A stretch of DNA of 64,000 nucleotides from Rhodospirillaceae bacterium UBA1479 (GCA_002325375.1 DCRZ01000002.1:124001-188000), one strand, 5' to 3'. Positions 43,728 through 52,454 are shown, counted from the first letter of the stretch. Translations and numbers: made by a program. Notes: a model not told the origin generated them from the sequence alone.

Positions 43728-44996
43728 TTACGGGAGTGTGCAACCTGCTTCCATGCAGGCCGCGACCGCCTGTAACAAGGCACGGCTGAGCCTGCCGTCG
43801 GCGGCCCCGGCATAGTGGCCCGTTTCACGCAGGCGGACCTGATAACGCACGATGGTCGCGGCGTCGGCGGTGCGTAGGGTGTTTTCCATGGCGAGGAAAC
43901 GGTCCAGCAGGGATGGGCCTGGCGGCGCCATAAGGGGCGGCGGAGATGCGGGAGATGGCGGCGGTGGCGGGGGCGGTGCCGCCGCCACCGGCATGCGGGG
44001 TGCAGGTGCGGGGACGGGGGCTGTGGGCACTTGCGCCACGGTTGCCGCCGTCGCGGCGGCGGGGGGTGGGGAAGTCCGCGCCGGTTCGGGATCAGGTTGC
44101 GGCGCCGCGACCGGTTCGGGGGCGCCGGTCAGGAGGGCAGGCACCTGTTCCATGGCGGGTTCCGGCGCCAGGGTTTCGGCCGGGGCCTGGCGTTGTTTGC
44201 GCACCGCCTGTTGGCGGTTTTCGCGCGCCTTGGCGTAGTCGGAGCGCAGCGCCAGGGCGCGGTCGTAATCCCGGATGGCGGCGGTGAAGTCGCCCTGACC
44301 CGCTCGGGCGATGCCCCGATTGTTGAAGGCGACAGGATAGTCGGGATCAAGGGTGATGGCGCGGTCCAGGTCGCGGATCGCCGCGTCATGGCGGCCTAGC
44401 ATCATCAGGGCGCCGGCCCGGTTGTTGAGGGCGCGCGGGTCTTCGGGGTTGAGTGCTATGGCGTGGTCCAGGTCGGCCACGGCGGCGGTGTAGTCCTTCT
44501 TGCCGTGATGGGCGCGGGCTCGATTGATGAAAAAGGCGGGGCGGCCAGGCTCAAGGGTGATGGCGCGGCTGAAATCGCCGATTGCCGCGTCGAACCGGCC
44601 CTGACGATTGAAGACGATGCCCCGGTTGTTGACGGCGGCGGCGTCCCCAGGGGTGAGCGTCATGGCCCGGCCATAGTCGGCGGCGGCGGCGTCGAGCGCC
44701 CCCTTGCGGGCATGGGCGTCGCCCCGGTTCTTGAAGGCCTTGGACAGGGTGCCGGGATCCCGCAGGCCGCCTTCGATCAGGGCCGTGCAGGCGTCGAGGC
44801 AGCGCTCGGGATTCGCATCGCAGGCGCGGCACGACCCGCCCTGGGCGGCCCCATCCCCGGTTTCCTGGGCCATGGCCGGGCGCGGCGCCAGGGCCAGGAC
44901 GGCGCAGAACAGCCCGGCGACCAAGGCCGTTCGTCGCTGTTGCGGTTGCGAATGATTTTCAAAAATATCTAGCAAAATCAATGCACTTGCGATCAT
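43728..44996 (-). CDS. exported TPR protein with C-terminal peptidoglycan-binding-like region
   Basis: About 422 residues. A hydrophobic export signal lies at about 25-44 (ending PAMAQ), then at least five tetratricopeptide repeats (about 75-245; each about 34 residues with the A-x-x-D-Y/F-A-I pattern), a proline- and alanine-rich linker (about 265-360) and a C-terminal segment like a peptidoglycan-binding domain (VRYQVRLRETGHYAGAADG). The start is uncertain: ATG at 44996 gives an unusual hydrophobic lead before the signal, and TTG starts at 44981 or near 44925 would shorten it. Confidence 0.75.
   Translation of the reverse strand: MIASALILLDIFENHSQPQQRRTALVAGLFCAVLALAPRPAMAQETGDGAAQGGSCRACDANPERCLDACTALIEGGLRDPGTLSKAFKNRGDAHARKGALDAAAADYGRAMTLTPGDAAAVNNRGIVFNRQGRFDAAIGDFSRAITLEPGRPAFFINRARAHHGKKDYTAAVADLDHAIALNPEDPRALNNRAGALMMLGRHDAAIRDLDRAITLDPDYPVAFNNRGIARAGQGDFTAAIRDYDRALALRSDYAKARENRQQAVRKQRQAPAETLAPEPAMEQVPALLTGAPEPVAAPQPDPEPARTSPPPAAATAATVAQVPTAPVPAPAPRMPVAAAPPPPPPPSPASPPPLMAPPGPSLLDRFLAMENTLRTADAATIVRYQVRLRETGHYAGAADGRLSRALLQAVAACMEAGCTLP
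44944..44966. promoter_or_regulatory. candidate Fur-like site near bacterioferritin genes
   Basis: GGTTGCGAATGATTTTCAAA resembles proteobacterial Fur boxes (AATGATTTTCA core). It is about 100 bases upstream of the first bacterioferritin gene and lies inside the N-terminal codons of the divergent TPR gene if that starts at 44996. TTGCGAATG recurs upstream of the cytochrome c peroxidase gene. Assignment by eye only. Confidence 0.25.
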
Positions 44997-45062
44997 TTTG
45001 GAACTGTGCAAATGTGACGACAACACGGGCCTGACCCTTATTCGCATTAATGGAGACAGCAC

Positions 45063-45527
45063 ATGAAGGGCGATGCGGAGGTGCTCAAGCGCCTCAATCT
45101 GATCCTCAAGAACGAACTGACCGCCATCAACCAATATTTTCTCCATTCCCGCATCTTCAACGATTGGGGATTGGATGACATTGGCGAGCACGAATACAAA
45201 AAATCCATCAAGGACATGAAGCAGGCGGACAAGCTGATCGCCCGCATTCTGTTCCTCGACGGCCTGCCCAACCTGCAGGACCTGGGCAAACTGCGGATCG
45301 GCGAGAACACCGAGGAAATCGTCAAATGCGACCTGGCGTTGGAAGAGCAGTCGATCGCCGATCTGCGCGACGCCATCGCGCTGTGCGAAAAGAAGGGCGA
45401 CTTCATTTCGCGCGAACTCCTCGACGGCATTCTCGAGGACGAGGAAGAATACCTGGATTGGCTGGAAACCCAGATCAGCCTGATCAAGGACATGGGCCTT
45501 CCCAATTACATCCAGTCCCAAGCGTAA
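45063..45527 (+). CDS. bfr: bacterioferritin subunit, haem-ligand type (degenerate ferroxidase centre)
   Basis: 154 residues, close to E. coli Bfr without gaps through residue 75. The haem ligand Met52 is kept (DMKQAD). Of the ferroxidase ligands, Glu18 is kept but Glu51 is Asp, His54 is Gln, and the C-terminal His130 is Tyr (EDEEEYLDW). It should therefore bind haem at dimer interfaces but be poor at iron oxidation. The second subunit gene follows after 13 bases and has the complementary pattern, so the two probably build a mixed 24-mer that stores iron. Confidence 0.9.
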   Translation: MKGDAEVLKRLNLILKNELTAINQYFLHSRIFNDWGLDDIGEHEYKKSIKDMKQADKLIARILFLDGLPNLQDLGKLRIGENTEEIVKCDLALEEQSIADLRDAIALCEKKGDFISRELLDGILEDEEEYLDWLETQISLIKDMGLPNYIQSQA

Positions 45528-45540
45528 GGAGCGTCGCGTC

Positions 45541-46020
45541 ATGAAAGGCAAGAAAACAGTCATCACCGCCCTCAACGGCCTGCTGACCCATGAGATGTCC
45601 GCCGCCGACCAGTACTTCATTCATTCGCGGATGTATCAGGACTGGGGCCTGGAAGAGCTGTACGAGCGCATGAAGCACGAGCAGGAAGAAGAGCTCGACC
45701 ATGCCGCCAAGATCATCGAACGCGTCCTGTTCCTGGAAGGCACGCCCGACGTGGCCGCCCGCGCCAAGCTGAAGATCGGCAAGGACGTGCCGTCCATGAT
45801 CAAGAACGATCTGACCTATGAAATCTTCGTGCAGAAGGAATTGGTGAAGGTCATCGCCCTGTGTGAGAAGGAAGGCGACTACGTCACCCGCCAGATGCTG
45901 ACCGGCCTGCTTGAGGATACCGAGGAAGACCACCTGTATTGGTGCGAAAAGCAGCTTGGCCTGATCGAGAAGATGGGTCTGCCCAACTACATCCAATCCA
46001 AGACCTCCGCCGGAAGCTAA
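45541..46020 (+). CDS. bfr: bacterioferritin subunit, ferroxidase type (no haem Met)
   Basis: 159 residues. The ferroxidase ligands are present: Glu18, Glu51, His54 (EEELDHAAK) and the C-terminal Glu/His pair (EEDHLYW), with Glu94 in TYEIFV. The haem ligand position 52 is Leu instead of Met. It would oxidise Fe(II) but not bind haem between like subunits. The preceding gene encodes the haem-competent partner. AAGGAGCGTC precedes the ATG. Convergent with the cytochrome c peroxidase gene, 19 bases apart. Confidence 0.9.
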   Translation: MKGKKTVITALNGLLTHEMSAADQYFIHSRMYQDWGLEELYERMKHEQEEELDHAAKIIERVLFLEGTPDVAARAKLKIGKDVPSMIKNDLTYEIFVQKELVKVIALCEKEGDYVTRQMLTGLLEDTEEDHLYWCEKQLGLIEKMGLPNYIQSKTSAGS

Positions 46021-46039
46021 GGAACGGGCTTAGGGGCGC

Positions 46040-47203
46040 TTATTTCTCCAGCAGTTCTTCATACCGCCGGTCGGTCAATGTCTTCATGAACGCGACCAGG
46101 GCGTCGATGCGTTTGTCGTCGAGCGCCGGGCCGTGGGTCAGTTCTTTCACCGACAAGGTCGCCGGGACCTCGGGCGCGCGGAAGGGCTTGCCCGTTTCCG
46201 GGTTGATCAGGCGTTCCGGGTCCTTGGTGTTGTACCTGTTGTAGAACAACACGGTCGTCCGCAAATCCTTGAACACGCCGTTGTGCATATAGGGGCCGGT
46301 CACCGCCACGTTGCGCAGGGTCGGCACCTTGAACTTGCCGTCCTGGGCCTTGTCCGTCACCGCCGGATTGTCGAGAAGCCCATGGTCGATATGGCCGGGC
46401 TTCGATCCGTTGGCCTGACGCACGGCGGTGTTTACGGGAATTCCGATGTTGTGGAACTGGTAGTTGGTGAAGGTCTCGCCCTTGGCCGGCTGCACCGCGT
46501 GCAGTTGATGGCACTGGTTGCAGTTGGTGAACTGCTGGGAAAAGAACAGCAGCCGCCCCAGTTCCTCCTGATCCGTCAGCTTGGCCTCGCCCCTGAGAAA
46601 CCGGTCGTACTTGGAATCGAAGGGCGCGAATTCTTCCGTCTGCTCGAAGGCGGCGATGGCTTGGGTCATGGCCGCATAGGCGGCATCCGTGTCGTCCGTG
46701 ACCTTGGGGCCGAACAGCTTGGCGAAGGCCGTCACATAGGGCGGATATTCCCACAGCCGTTTCACCACGCTGGCTTTGTCCGGCATGCCCATTTCGATCG
46801 GGTTGAGCGGCGGGCCGCCGGCCTGGCCCGCCAAATCCGGCTCCCGCCCGTCCAGGAACTGGCCGCCGACATAACGCCCGTCCTTCAGGCGCTGAAACTT
46901 GGGCGCGAATTTGGCATAGGCCGCCGTCGGGGTGTTGCGGTCGCCCAGCGACGTGCCGTCGTCACCCAGGGACACCGCGCGCCCCACGGCAGTTTCCCTG
47001 GGGTCGGTGAAGGCATTGGCCGGGTTGTGGCAAGTGGCGCAAGCCTGGGTGCGGTTTTTCGACAGGTTGGTGTCGAAGAACAGGGCCTTGCCGAGATCGG
47101 CCGGGGTGGCGTAGGCGTCCGCCGCGCGAGCTTCCCCGGCTAGGCCGGGGAACAGCAGCAGGGCGAGAAGGCAGGAAACGGGGATCGGGTGTCGCATGCG
47201 CAT
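46040..47203 (-). CDS. di-haem cytochrome c peroxidase (CcpA/MauG family)
   Basis: 387 residues. A signal peptide (1-27, ending EARA) directs it to the periplasm. Two haem c attachment sites are present, CATCH (55-59) and CNQCH (228-232), in the spacing of bacterial peroxidases. It reduces hydrogen peroxide with electrons from cytochrome c. A 16-bp palindrome lies just before the start. Next to bacterioferritin this makes a small peroxide/iron defence neighbourhood. MauG-like oxidation of a protein partner is less likely, as no methylamine genes are nearby. Confidence 0.92.
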   Translation of the reverse strand: MRMRHPIPVSCLLALLLFPGLAGEARAADAYATPADLGKALFFDTNLSKNRTQACATCHNPANAFTDPRETAVGRAVSLGDDGTSLGDRNTPTAAYAKFAPKFQRLKDGRYVGGQFLDGREPDLAGQAGGPPLNPIEMGMPDKASVVKRLWEYPPYVTAFAKLFGPKVTDDTDAAYAAMTQAIAAFEQTEEFAPFDSKYDRFLRGEAKLTDQEELGRLLFFSQQFTNCNQCHQLHAVQPAKGETFTNYQFHNIGIPVNTAVRQANGSKPGHIDHGLLDNPAVTDKAQDGKFKVPTLRNVAVTGPYMHNGVFKDLRTTVLFYNRYNTKDPERLINPETGKPFRAPEVPATLSVKELTHGPALDDKRIDALVAFMKTLTDRRYEELLEK

Positions 47204-47218
47204 CCATATTGCGAATGC

Positions 47219-47234
47219 GACTTGATATCAAGTC
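47219..47234. promoter_or_regulatory. 16-bp perfect palindrome before cytochrome c peroxidase
   Basis: GACTTGATATCAAGTC is self-complementary and lies 16-31 bases upstream of the peroxidase start, overlapping the expected promoter or leader. TTGAT and ATCAA are the half-sites of FNR boxes, but the four-base spacer is missing. Confidence 0.45.
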
Positions 47235-47282
47235 CTGAACCCACCGGATGGCTGAAACCTTCGGGGGGACCCGGCATGGAGG

Positions 47283-48611
47283 CTACAGCCCCTGGATCAT
47301 CACCCAGGCCACCGCCACCGGGGCGACGAAGCGACAGATGAAGATCCAGGCCCGGGCCAGGGCGAAGGGGTGATTGCCGCCGGATTGTGCCTCGTCGACG
47401 GCACGGGCGGCGACGGACCAGCCGACGAACAGTGCGATTAGGATCCCACCAAGCGGCAGCATGATGTTGGACGCCAGGTAATCGACCGCATCCAGGATGC
47501 TCTTGCCGCCGACCGTGATGTCCTTCCACGGGCCCAGCGACAGGGCCGAGGGCACGCCCAAGGCCCAGATCACCGCCCCGGCCCCCCAAGTCGCGGTTCG
47601 TCTGGACAGTTTCCGTTCGTCGATCAGGTAGGACACCACGGGTTCGATGATCGACACCGCCGAAGTCAGGGCGGCGATGGCCAGGAGGGTGAAGAACAGG
47701 AAAGAGAACAGTGCCCCCGCCGGCATCTGGGCGAACACGGCGGGCAGGGTGATGAAGGTCAGCCCCGGCCCGGCCGCCGGGTCGAAGCCGAAGGCGAACA
47801 CGGCGGGCAGGATCATCAACCCGGCGATCACGGCGAAGCCCGTGTCCAGAAGCGTCACCTGGGCGGCGGTCTTGGGCAGATTGACCTGCCGGTTCAGATA
47901 GCTGGCATAGGTGATCATGGTCCCCATGCCCAATGACAGGGAAAAGAACGCCTGCCCCAGGGCGGCGTTCACCGTGTTCCAGGTCACCTTGGAGAAATCG
48001 GGGGTCAGAAAAAAGGCGATGCCTTTGGCGGCGCCGTCGAGGGTCACGGCGCGGACGGCCAGGACGATGACCAGCAGCGCCAGGATCGGCATCAGGATGC
48101 GCGCCGCCCGCTCGATCCCATGGCGCACGCCGCCGGCGACGATCACCAGGGTCAGCACCATGAAGGCGGTGTGGAAACCGATCACGTCCAGGGGGTCGGC
48201 GATGAACGTGCCGAAGGCAGCACCCAGGACCTTGGGGTCGTTGGACGCAAGCGCCCCCGTTACGGACTTGATGGCATAGGCCAGGGTCCAGCCGCCGACC
48301 ACGGAATAGAACGACAGGATGACGAAACCGGCGATGACGCCGAGCCCGCCCGCGGCGGGCCAGGCCCCGCCCTTGAGCGCACGGAACGAGCCCACGGGAT
48401 TGCGCTGTCCGGCGCGGCCGATGGCGAATTCGGCCAGCATCACGCTGAGCCCGATGGTCAGTACGAAGACGATGTAGAGCACCAGGAACGCGCCGCCGCC
48501 GTTCTGTCCGGTCATGAAGGGGAATTTCCAGATATTGCCGAGCCCCACGGCCGACCCGGCGGCGGCCAGGACAAATCCCAGCCGCGTGGCGAAATGATCG
48601 CGCTGTGCCAT
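47283..48611 (-). CDS. sodium-dependent transporter, NSS/SNF family
   Basis: 442 residues, LeuT-fold symporter. The family's first helix is clear (FVLAAAGSAVGLGNIWKFPF, about 14-33, with sodium-binding AGSAVGLGN), followed by about ten more membrane segments. It imports amino acids or related compounds with Na+. Eleven-helix length fits bacterial NSS members. ATG at 48611 is chosen because GGGGAGG lies upstream and the frame beyond it enters the AEC gene. Substrate unknown. Confidence 0.9.
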   Translation of the reverse strand: MAQRDHFATRLGFVLAAAGSAVGLGNIWKFPFMTGQNGGGAFLVLYIVFVLTIGLSVMLAEFAIGRAGQRNPVGSFRALKGGAWPAAGGLGVIAGFVILSFYSVVGGWTLAYAIKSVTGALASNDPKVLGAAFGTFIADPLDVIGFHTAFMVLTLVIVAGGVRHGIERAARILMPILALLVIVLAVRAVTLDGAAKGIAFFLTPDFSKVTWNTVNAALGQAFFSLSLGMGTMITYASYLNRQVNLPKTAAQVTLLDTGFAVIAGLMILPAVFAFGFDPAAGPGLTFITLPAVFAQMPAGALFSFLFFTLLAIAALTSAVSIIEPVVSYLIDERKLSRRTATWGAGAVIWALGVPSALSLGPWKDITVGGKSILDAVDYLASNIMLPLGGILIALFVGWSVAARAVDEAQSGGNHPFALARAWIFICRFVAPVAVAWVMIQGL

Positions 48612-48664
48612 ACGCTGCCTCCCCGTCGGTTTTTTGATGCCGGACGCCGCCCGGCATCCAACGA

Positions 48665-49594
48665 TTAGAATAGCTTTTGCGCGATCACAAGACTGACGGG
48701 GACGGTGATCAGGCTCAACAGCGTTTGTAGGGTGATCATGCTGGCCGCCAGCGGTGCATCGCCGCCCATCTCGCGGGCGATGGTGAAGGATGACGGCGGC
48801 ATCGGCATCACTGCGAAGATGGTGATGACATAGGCGGGCACGCCGGTGATCCCCAGTTGCCAGCACATGGCCCAGGCGGCGGCGGGAAACACCAGGAACT
48901 TGACCGCCGTGGCAAGCGCGATGGGGGCGACCGAGGCCTTCATCTCGTGCAGGCGAATGTTCGCGCCGACGGCCAGAAGCACGATGGGCAGGGCCGCGCG
49001 GCCGAGCATGCCCGTTGCTTCGTGGACCACCGGAATTTCCCCGATCCCGATGTACTGAACGCCCATGCCCAAGGCCACCGACAGGATCAGGGGATTGCGC
49101 GCCAGATCCCGGGCCACGGGGGCCCACAGGCTGCCGCCGCCGCCCTGGTGCAGCATGATGTTCATCAGGCTGATGATCAGGACATTGGTCGGCGGGATCA
49201 GCACCGCCGTGCACAGCGCGGCCACGGCCAGTCCATCCGCGCCGAACAGGCGTTCGGCGATGGCGAGCGCGATGAACGTGTTGTGGCGGGCGGAGCCCTG
49301 CAGGATGCTGGTCGCCTGGGGCCGGTTGAAGCCGAGCGCCAGACCCAGGACCAACGACACGACGACCGCCGCGACAAGCCCTGTCAGAATGATCGCCGCG
49401 AGTGGGCCGAGGAAGCCGCCGGCCAGTTCTGTGGTCGAGGTCTTATAGAACAACAGGCTCGGGAACAGCACCCAGTAGACCAGCTTGTCGTTCAGGTTCC
49501 AGAACTCGATCGACGGAATGCCGTTCCGGCGCAGAAGGTTGCCCAGAACGATCAGCACGAAGATCGGCAGGATCGCCCATAGGATGTTGAGCAT
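48665..49594 (-). CDS. AEC family transporter (auxin efflux carrier-like)
   Basis: 309 residues with about ten hydrophobic segments in two halves, the layout of bacterial AEC proteins that carry malonate, malate or unknown organic acids. Typical features include the N-terminal ILWAILPIFVLIVLGNLLRR and a C-terminal MPPSSFTIAREMGGD. Located 15 bases after the TerC gene on the same strand, so possibly co-transcribed with it. Substrate not determinable. Confidence 0.85.
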   Translation of the reverse strand: MLNILWAILPIFVLIVLGNLLRRNGIPSIEFWNLNDKLVYWVLFPSLLFYKTSTTELAGGFLGPLAAIILTGLVAAVVVSLVLGLALGFNRPQATSILQGSARHNTFIALAIAERLFGADGLAVAALCTAVLIPPTNVLIISLMNIMLHQGGGGSLWAPVARDLARNPLILSVALGMGVQYIGIGEIPVVHEATGMLGRAALPIVLLAVGANIRLHEMKASVAPIALATAVKFLVFPAAAWAMCWQLGITGVPAYVITIFAVMPMPPSSFTIAREMGGDAPLAASMITLQTLLSLITVPVSLVIAQKLF

Positions 49595-49609
49595 CGCCGG
49601 TTCCCGCCG

Positions 49610-50344
49610 TCAGCCGGCTTTGGCCGCGCGCTGGCGTTTCCGCCGCCGCTGGGCCGCCAGGTTCAATATCTCGACCAGCATGGAAAAGGCGATGGCGAAG
49701 TACAGGTATCCACGCGGAATGTGGAAATGCATGCCGTCGGCGACCAAGGCCATGCCGACCAGCAAGAGGAAGGCGAGGGCCAGCATCTTGGTCGTCGGAT
49801 GATCCTGGATGAACCGCGCCACCGGACCCGACGACCACATCATGATCACCATGGCGATCACGACGGCGGTGATCATCACCGGCAACTGATCGGACATGCC
49901 GACGGCGGTGACCACGCTGTCGATGGAAAACACGATGTCGAGCACGATGATCTGGCCGACCACCGCGCCGAAGGCGGCCGCCTTGGTGACGGGGGCTTCC
50001 TCTTCGTCACCTTCGATGGTGTTGTGGATCTCATGGGTGCCCTTGGCCAACAGGAACACGCCCCCGGCCAACAGGATCACATCGCGCCAGGACACGACAT
50101 GGTCAATGAAGGGAATGGTGAAGATGGGGGCCGTCAGACCGATGATCCAGGCGATAGAGGCAAGCAGAACGATACGCATGCCGAGCGCTGCCGCCAGGCC
50201 CAGCTTGCGCGCCTTTTCCTGCTGCGCGGCGGGCAGTTTGGCGGCGATCACGGAGATGAACACAAGGTTGTCGATGCCGAGAACGATCTCGAGCGCCGTC
50301 AGGGTAAACAGGCTGAGCCAGAGGTTCGGATCTGCGAAGTCCAT
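49610..50344 (-). CDS. TerC family integral membrane protein
   Basis: 244 residues with about seven membrane segments. The family motifs are clear: LEIVLGIDNLVFISV (about 18-32) and LDIVFSIDSVVTAVGM (about 134-149), each with a buried acidic residue. TerC relatives have been linked to manganese export and metal loading of secreted proteins. No tellurite genes are adjacent. AAGGAGACGCCC precedes the ATG. Confidence 0.9.
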   Translation of the reverse strand: MDFADPNLWLSLFTLTALEIVLGIDNLVFISVIAAKLPAAQQEKARKLGLAAALGMRIVLLASIAWIIGLTAPIFTIPFIDHVVSWRDVILLAGGVFLLAKGTHEIHNTIEGDEEEAPVTKAAAFGAVVGQIIVLDIVFSIDSVVTAVGMSDQLPVMITAVVIAMVIMMWSSGPVARFIQDHPTTKMLALAFLLLVGMALVADGMHFHIPRGYLYFAIAFSMLVEILNLAAQRRRKRQRAAKAG

Positions 50345-50379
50345 GGGCGTCTCCTTCGGAAACGGGGCGGATCAGCGTA

Positions 50380-51147
50380 TCAGAAAACGGCGCGGCGGAT
50401 CAGGTTCAGGCCGATCAGGAACAGCAGCACCAGCATGGCGCGGCGAAAGGCCTCTTCATTGATATGCCGGCGGATGCGTTCGCCGGCCAGAATGCCCGCC
50501 ATGCCGGGAACGCAGGCCGCCGTCGACAGCCAGACGTTTGACGGGTTCAGAACGCCGTTGGACCAGTAGAACGCGGCCAGCGGCACGGCGCCGGTGACGT
50601 AGACCAAGGCGACGGAACGCACCCAGACGTCCTTGGGCAGCCGCAGCATCACCAGATACATGATGATCGGCGGGCCCCAGACCGTGGACAGACCGCCCAG
50701 CAGGCCGCCGGTAACGCCGGCCAGCGGCCCGGCCCAAAGCCGGGTGCGCGGCGTCAGAGGGTCCAGATGCGGTTTCCACATGTTCGATGCGGCAAAGGCC
50801 GCGACGATGCAGCCGAGCACCAGAAACACGCCCTTGGTGTCCATGCCGGCCAGCATCCGCGAGCCCAGGAACAGGCAGGGCAGGAACACGGCGATCAACA
50901 GCCAGTGTTCCTTCAGTGTCTCCATCCAGCCGCTGGACCGGATCGCCTGCCACAGGTTGGTGATCAGGATCGGCATGACGACGAAGGCGATGGTGTCCTT
51001 GGCCGGCAGCAGGTCGAACGTGAAGATGATCGACATGGTGATGATCGGCAGGCCGATCCCGGAAATGCCCTTCATGATGCCGCCAAGAAATATGGCGAGT
51101 GCCAGCAAGGCCAGCGTCACCGGCGGTTGCCCGAGAATATCCAGCAT
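50380..51147 (-). CDS. TSUP (TauE/SafE) family transporter
   Basis: 255 residues with about eight membrane segments in two repeats; GISGIGLPIITMS (about 27-39) and GLLGGLSTVWGPPIIMYL are the TSUP repeat motifs. The family moves sulfite, sulfoacetate, organosulfur or other anions. Start 51147 is set by the conserved N terminus; it begins two bases after the stop of the epimerase gene, so the two are translationally coupled. This suggests it transports a substrate or product of that enzyme. Confidence 0.85.
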   Translation of the reverse strand: MLDILGQPPVTLALLALAIFLGGIMKGISGIGLPIITMSIIFTFDLLPAKDTIAFVVMPILITNLWQAIRSSGWMETLKEHWLLIAVFLPCLFLGSRMLAGMDTKGVFLVLGCIVAAFAASNMWKPHLDPLTPRTRLWAGPLAGVTGGLLGGLSTVWGPPIIMYLVMLRLPKDVWVRSVALVYVTGAVPLAAFYWSNGVLNPSNVWLSTAACVPGMAGILAGERIRRHINEEAFRRAMLVLLFLIGLNLIRRAVF

Positions 51148-51149
51148 GC

Positions 51150-52235
51150 CTAGGCGGCCATCCGAACGGTTTCCGCCGCCAGCGCGTCCAGCGCCGCGTC
51201 GTCGATCAGCGCGGGCGTCTCGGGCGTCAGGATCATGGCGCCGCGGTCCATGCGGATGGGGTCGGCGAACAGGGTCTGGTGCGGCTTCAGAAAGCCGTTC
51301 ATTTCCCCGGCGTTGGAAATATGGCTGCGCGCGATGCAGGCTTCCATCCAGCATCCCGGGTCGGCGGCCACGCCGTTGCCGAGAACCGGCTCCATCCCCA
51401 GTTCGCGGATGCGGGTCAGCTGCTCGGCCAGGGCGGCAAGCGATCCCGCCTTCATCAGTTTCAGCTTCACGAACCGGGCACTGCCGCTTTCCGCCGCGCG
51501 CTCGATCTCGGCCGGCCCGTAGATGCTTTCGTCCAGCATCATGGGCACGGCGGAAATATCTGAAACGGCCTTGGCCGCGTCCCAGTCGTCCATGTGGCAG
51601 GGCTGTTCGAACAGTTCGATATGATCGGGGGCGAGAATGCGGGTGAAGGCCAGGGCGTCGGCCTGGGAAAATCCCTGGTTGCCGTCGATGCGCAGCTTCA
51701 GGGTCCCGGCGGGCAGGCGGCCGACTTCGTCCTGGATGAATTTCAGACGCTTGGCGTCGGATTCCCATTCGAACCCGACCTTGACCTTCACCGTGCCGTA
51801 ACCGGCCTGGCGGTGACGTTCCAGCTCGGCCACGATGCCTGCCTCATCGGACGCACTGAGGATCGCCAGAAGCGGCACGGGGGTATCCTGGGTGATGTTC
51901 AGGAAAGGGCTGCCTTCCGCCATCTCAATGGCGGTCACCACGGAAGACACGGCAAACGGCGCCTTCTTGAGATGAGTGAGGGCCAACTCCTTGGCCGACG
52001 CGGCGTCTCGTCCCTTTATCGCCGTCGCCAATTCCCGGACCTTGGCCCAGGCGCTGTCGATGGTTTCGGAGGTATAGCCGGTCAGGATCGTCGCTTCGCC
52101 GAAGCCGTGCTCGCCGCCGTCGCCATGGACGGTGACCAGGATGGTGTCGAAGGCGGTGACGGCGCCGAAGGCAAGCTTGTAAGGCACCTTCAGGGGCAGC
52201 GACAGTCGGCGCAGGGTAATTTCGGAAATGATCAT
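51150..52235 (-). CDS. enolase-superfamily epimerase/cycloisomerase (MLE subgroup)
   Basis: 361 residues. Capping domain (1-120) and barrel with the MLE-type residues: Lys150/Lys152 in TVKVKVG, metal ligands Asp184 (RIDGNQG), Glu210 (FEQP) and Asp235 (LDES), and general acid-base Lys259 (VKLKLMK). Subgroup members include dipeptide epimerases, muconate cycloisomerase and o-succinylbenzoate synthase. The M20/amidase peptide theme elsewhere in the window makes a dipeptide epimerase tempting, but there is no direct evidence. First gene of a two-gene operon with the TSUP transporter. Confidence 0.82.
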   Translation of the reverse strand: MIISEITLRRLSLPLKVPYKLAFGAVTAFDTILVTVHGDGGEHGFGEATILTGYTSETIDSAWAKVRELATAIKGRDAASAKELALTHLKKAPFAVSSVVTAIEMAEGSPFLNITQDTPVPLLAILSASDEAGIVAELERHRQAGYGTVKVKVGFEWESDAKRLKFIQDEVGRLPAGTLKLRIDGNQGFSQADALAFTRILAPDHIELFEQPCHMDDWDAAKAVSDISAVPMMLDESIYGPAEIERAAESGSARFVKLKLMKAGSLAALAEQLTRIRELGMEPVLGNGVAADPGCWMEACIARSHISNAGEMNGFLKPHQTLFADPIRMDRGAMILTPETPALIDDAALDALAAETVRMAA

Positions 52236-52454
52236 GGTGGGCGGTCTTGTGGATGGTGTGGGCGGTATCGAAGGCGGCCATCATAACGGTTTCGCCCCGT
52301 GCCGCCAGCCATCTTGCTGGCATGTCGTTCCGGCAGGCTTGAAAACCGGACCTTTTCAGCCGTTCCTGCCCTCTGGCCCTGGGGCCGGGGTGCTCTATAA
52401 TGACCTTTAGATCGGGGCGGGAGGCCTTCACATCCATTGCGAGGACCGAAATCC
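52236..52454. promoter_or_regulatory. divergent gap between epimerase and coiled-coil protein genes
   Basis: About 219 bases of ordinary GC content with no open gene on either strand that I can support. It must contain both divergent promoters. I see no strong palindrome. Confidence 0.3.

Noticed and set aside
47219..47234. FNR box before cytochrome c peroxidase
   Set aside because: TTGAT and ATCAA are directly joined; an FNR site needs four bases between them. Kept only as an unassigned palindrome.
48612..49214. Upstream extension of the NSS transporter frame
   Set aside because: It runs through the AEC transporter gene on the same strand in another frame; the conserved transporter start is at 48611 with a GGGGAGG site.
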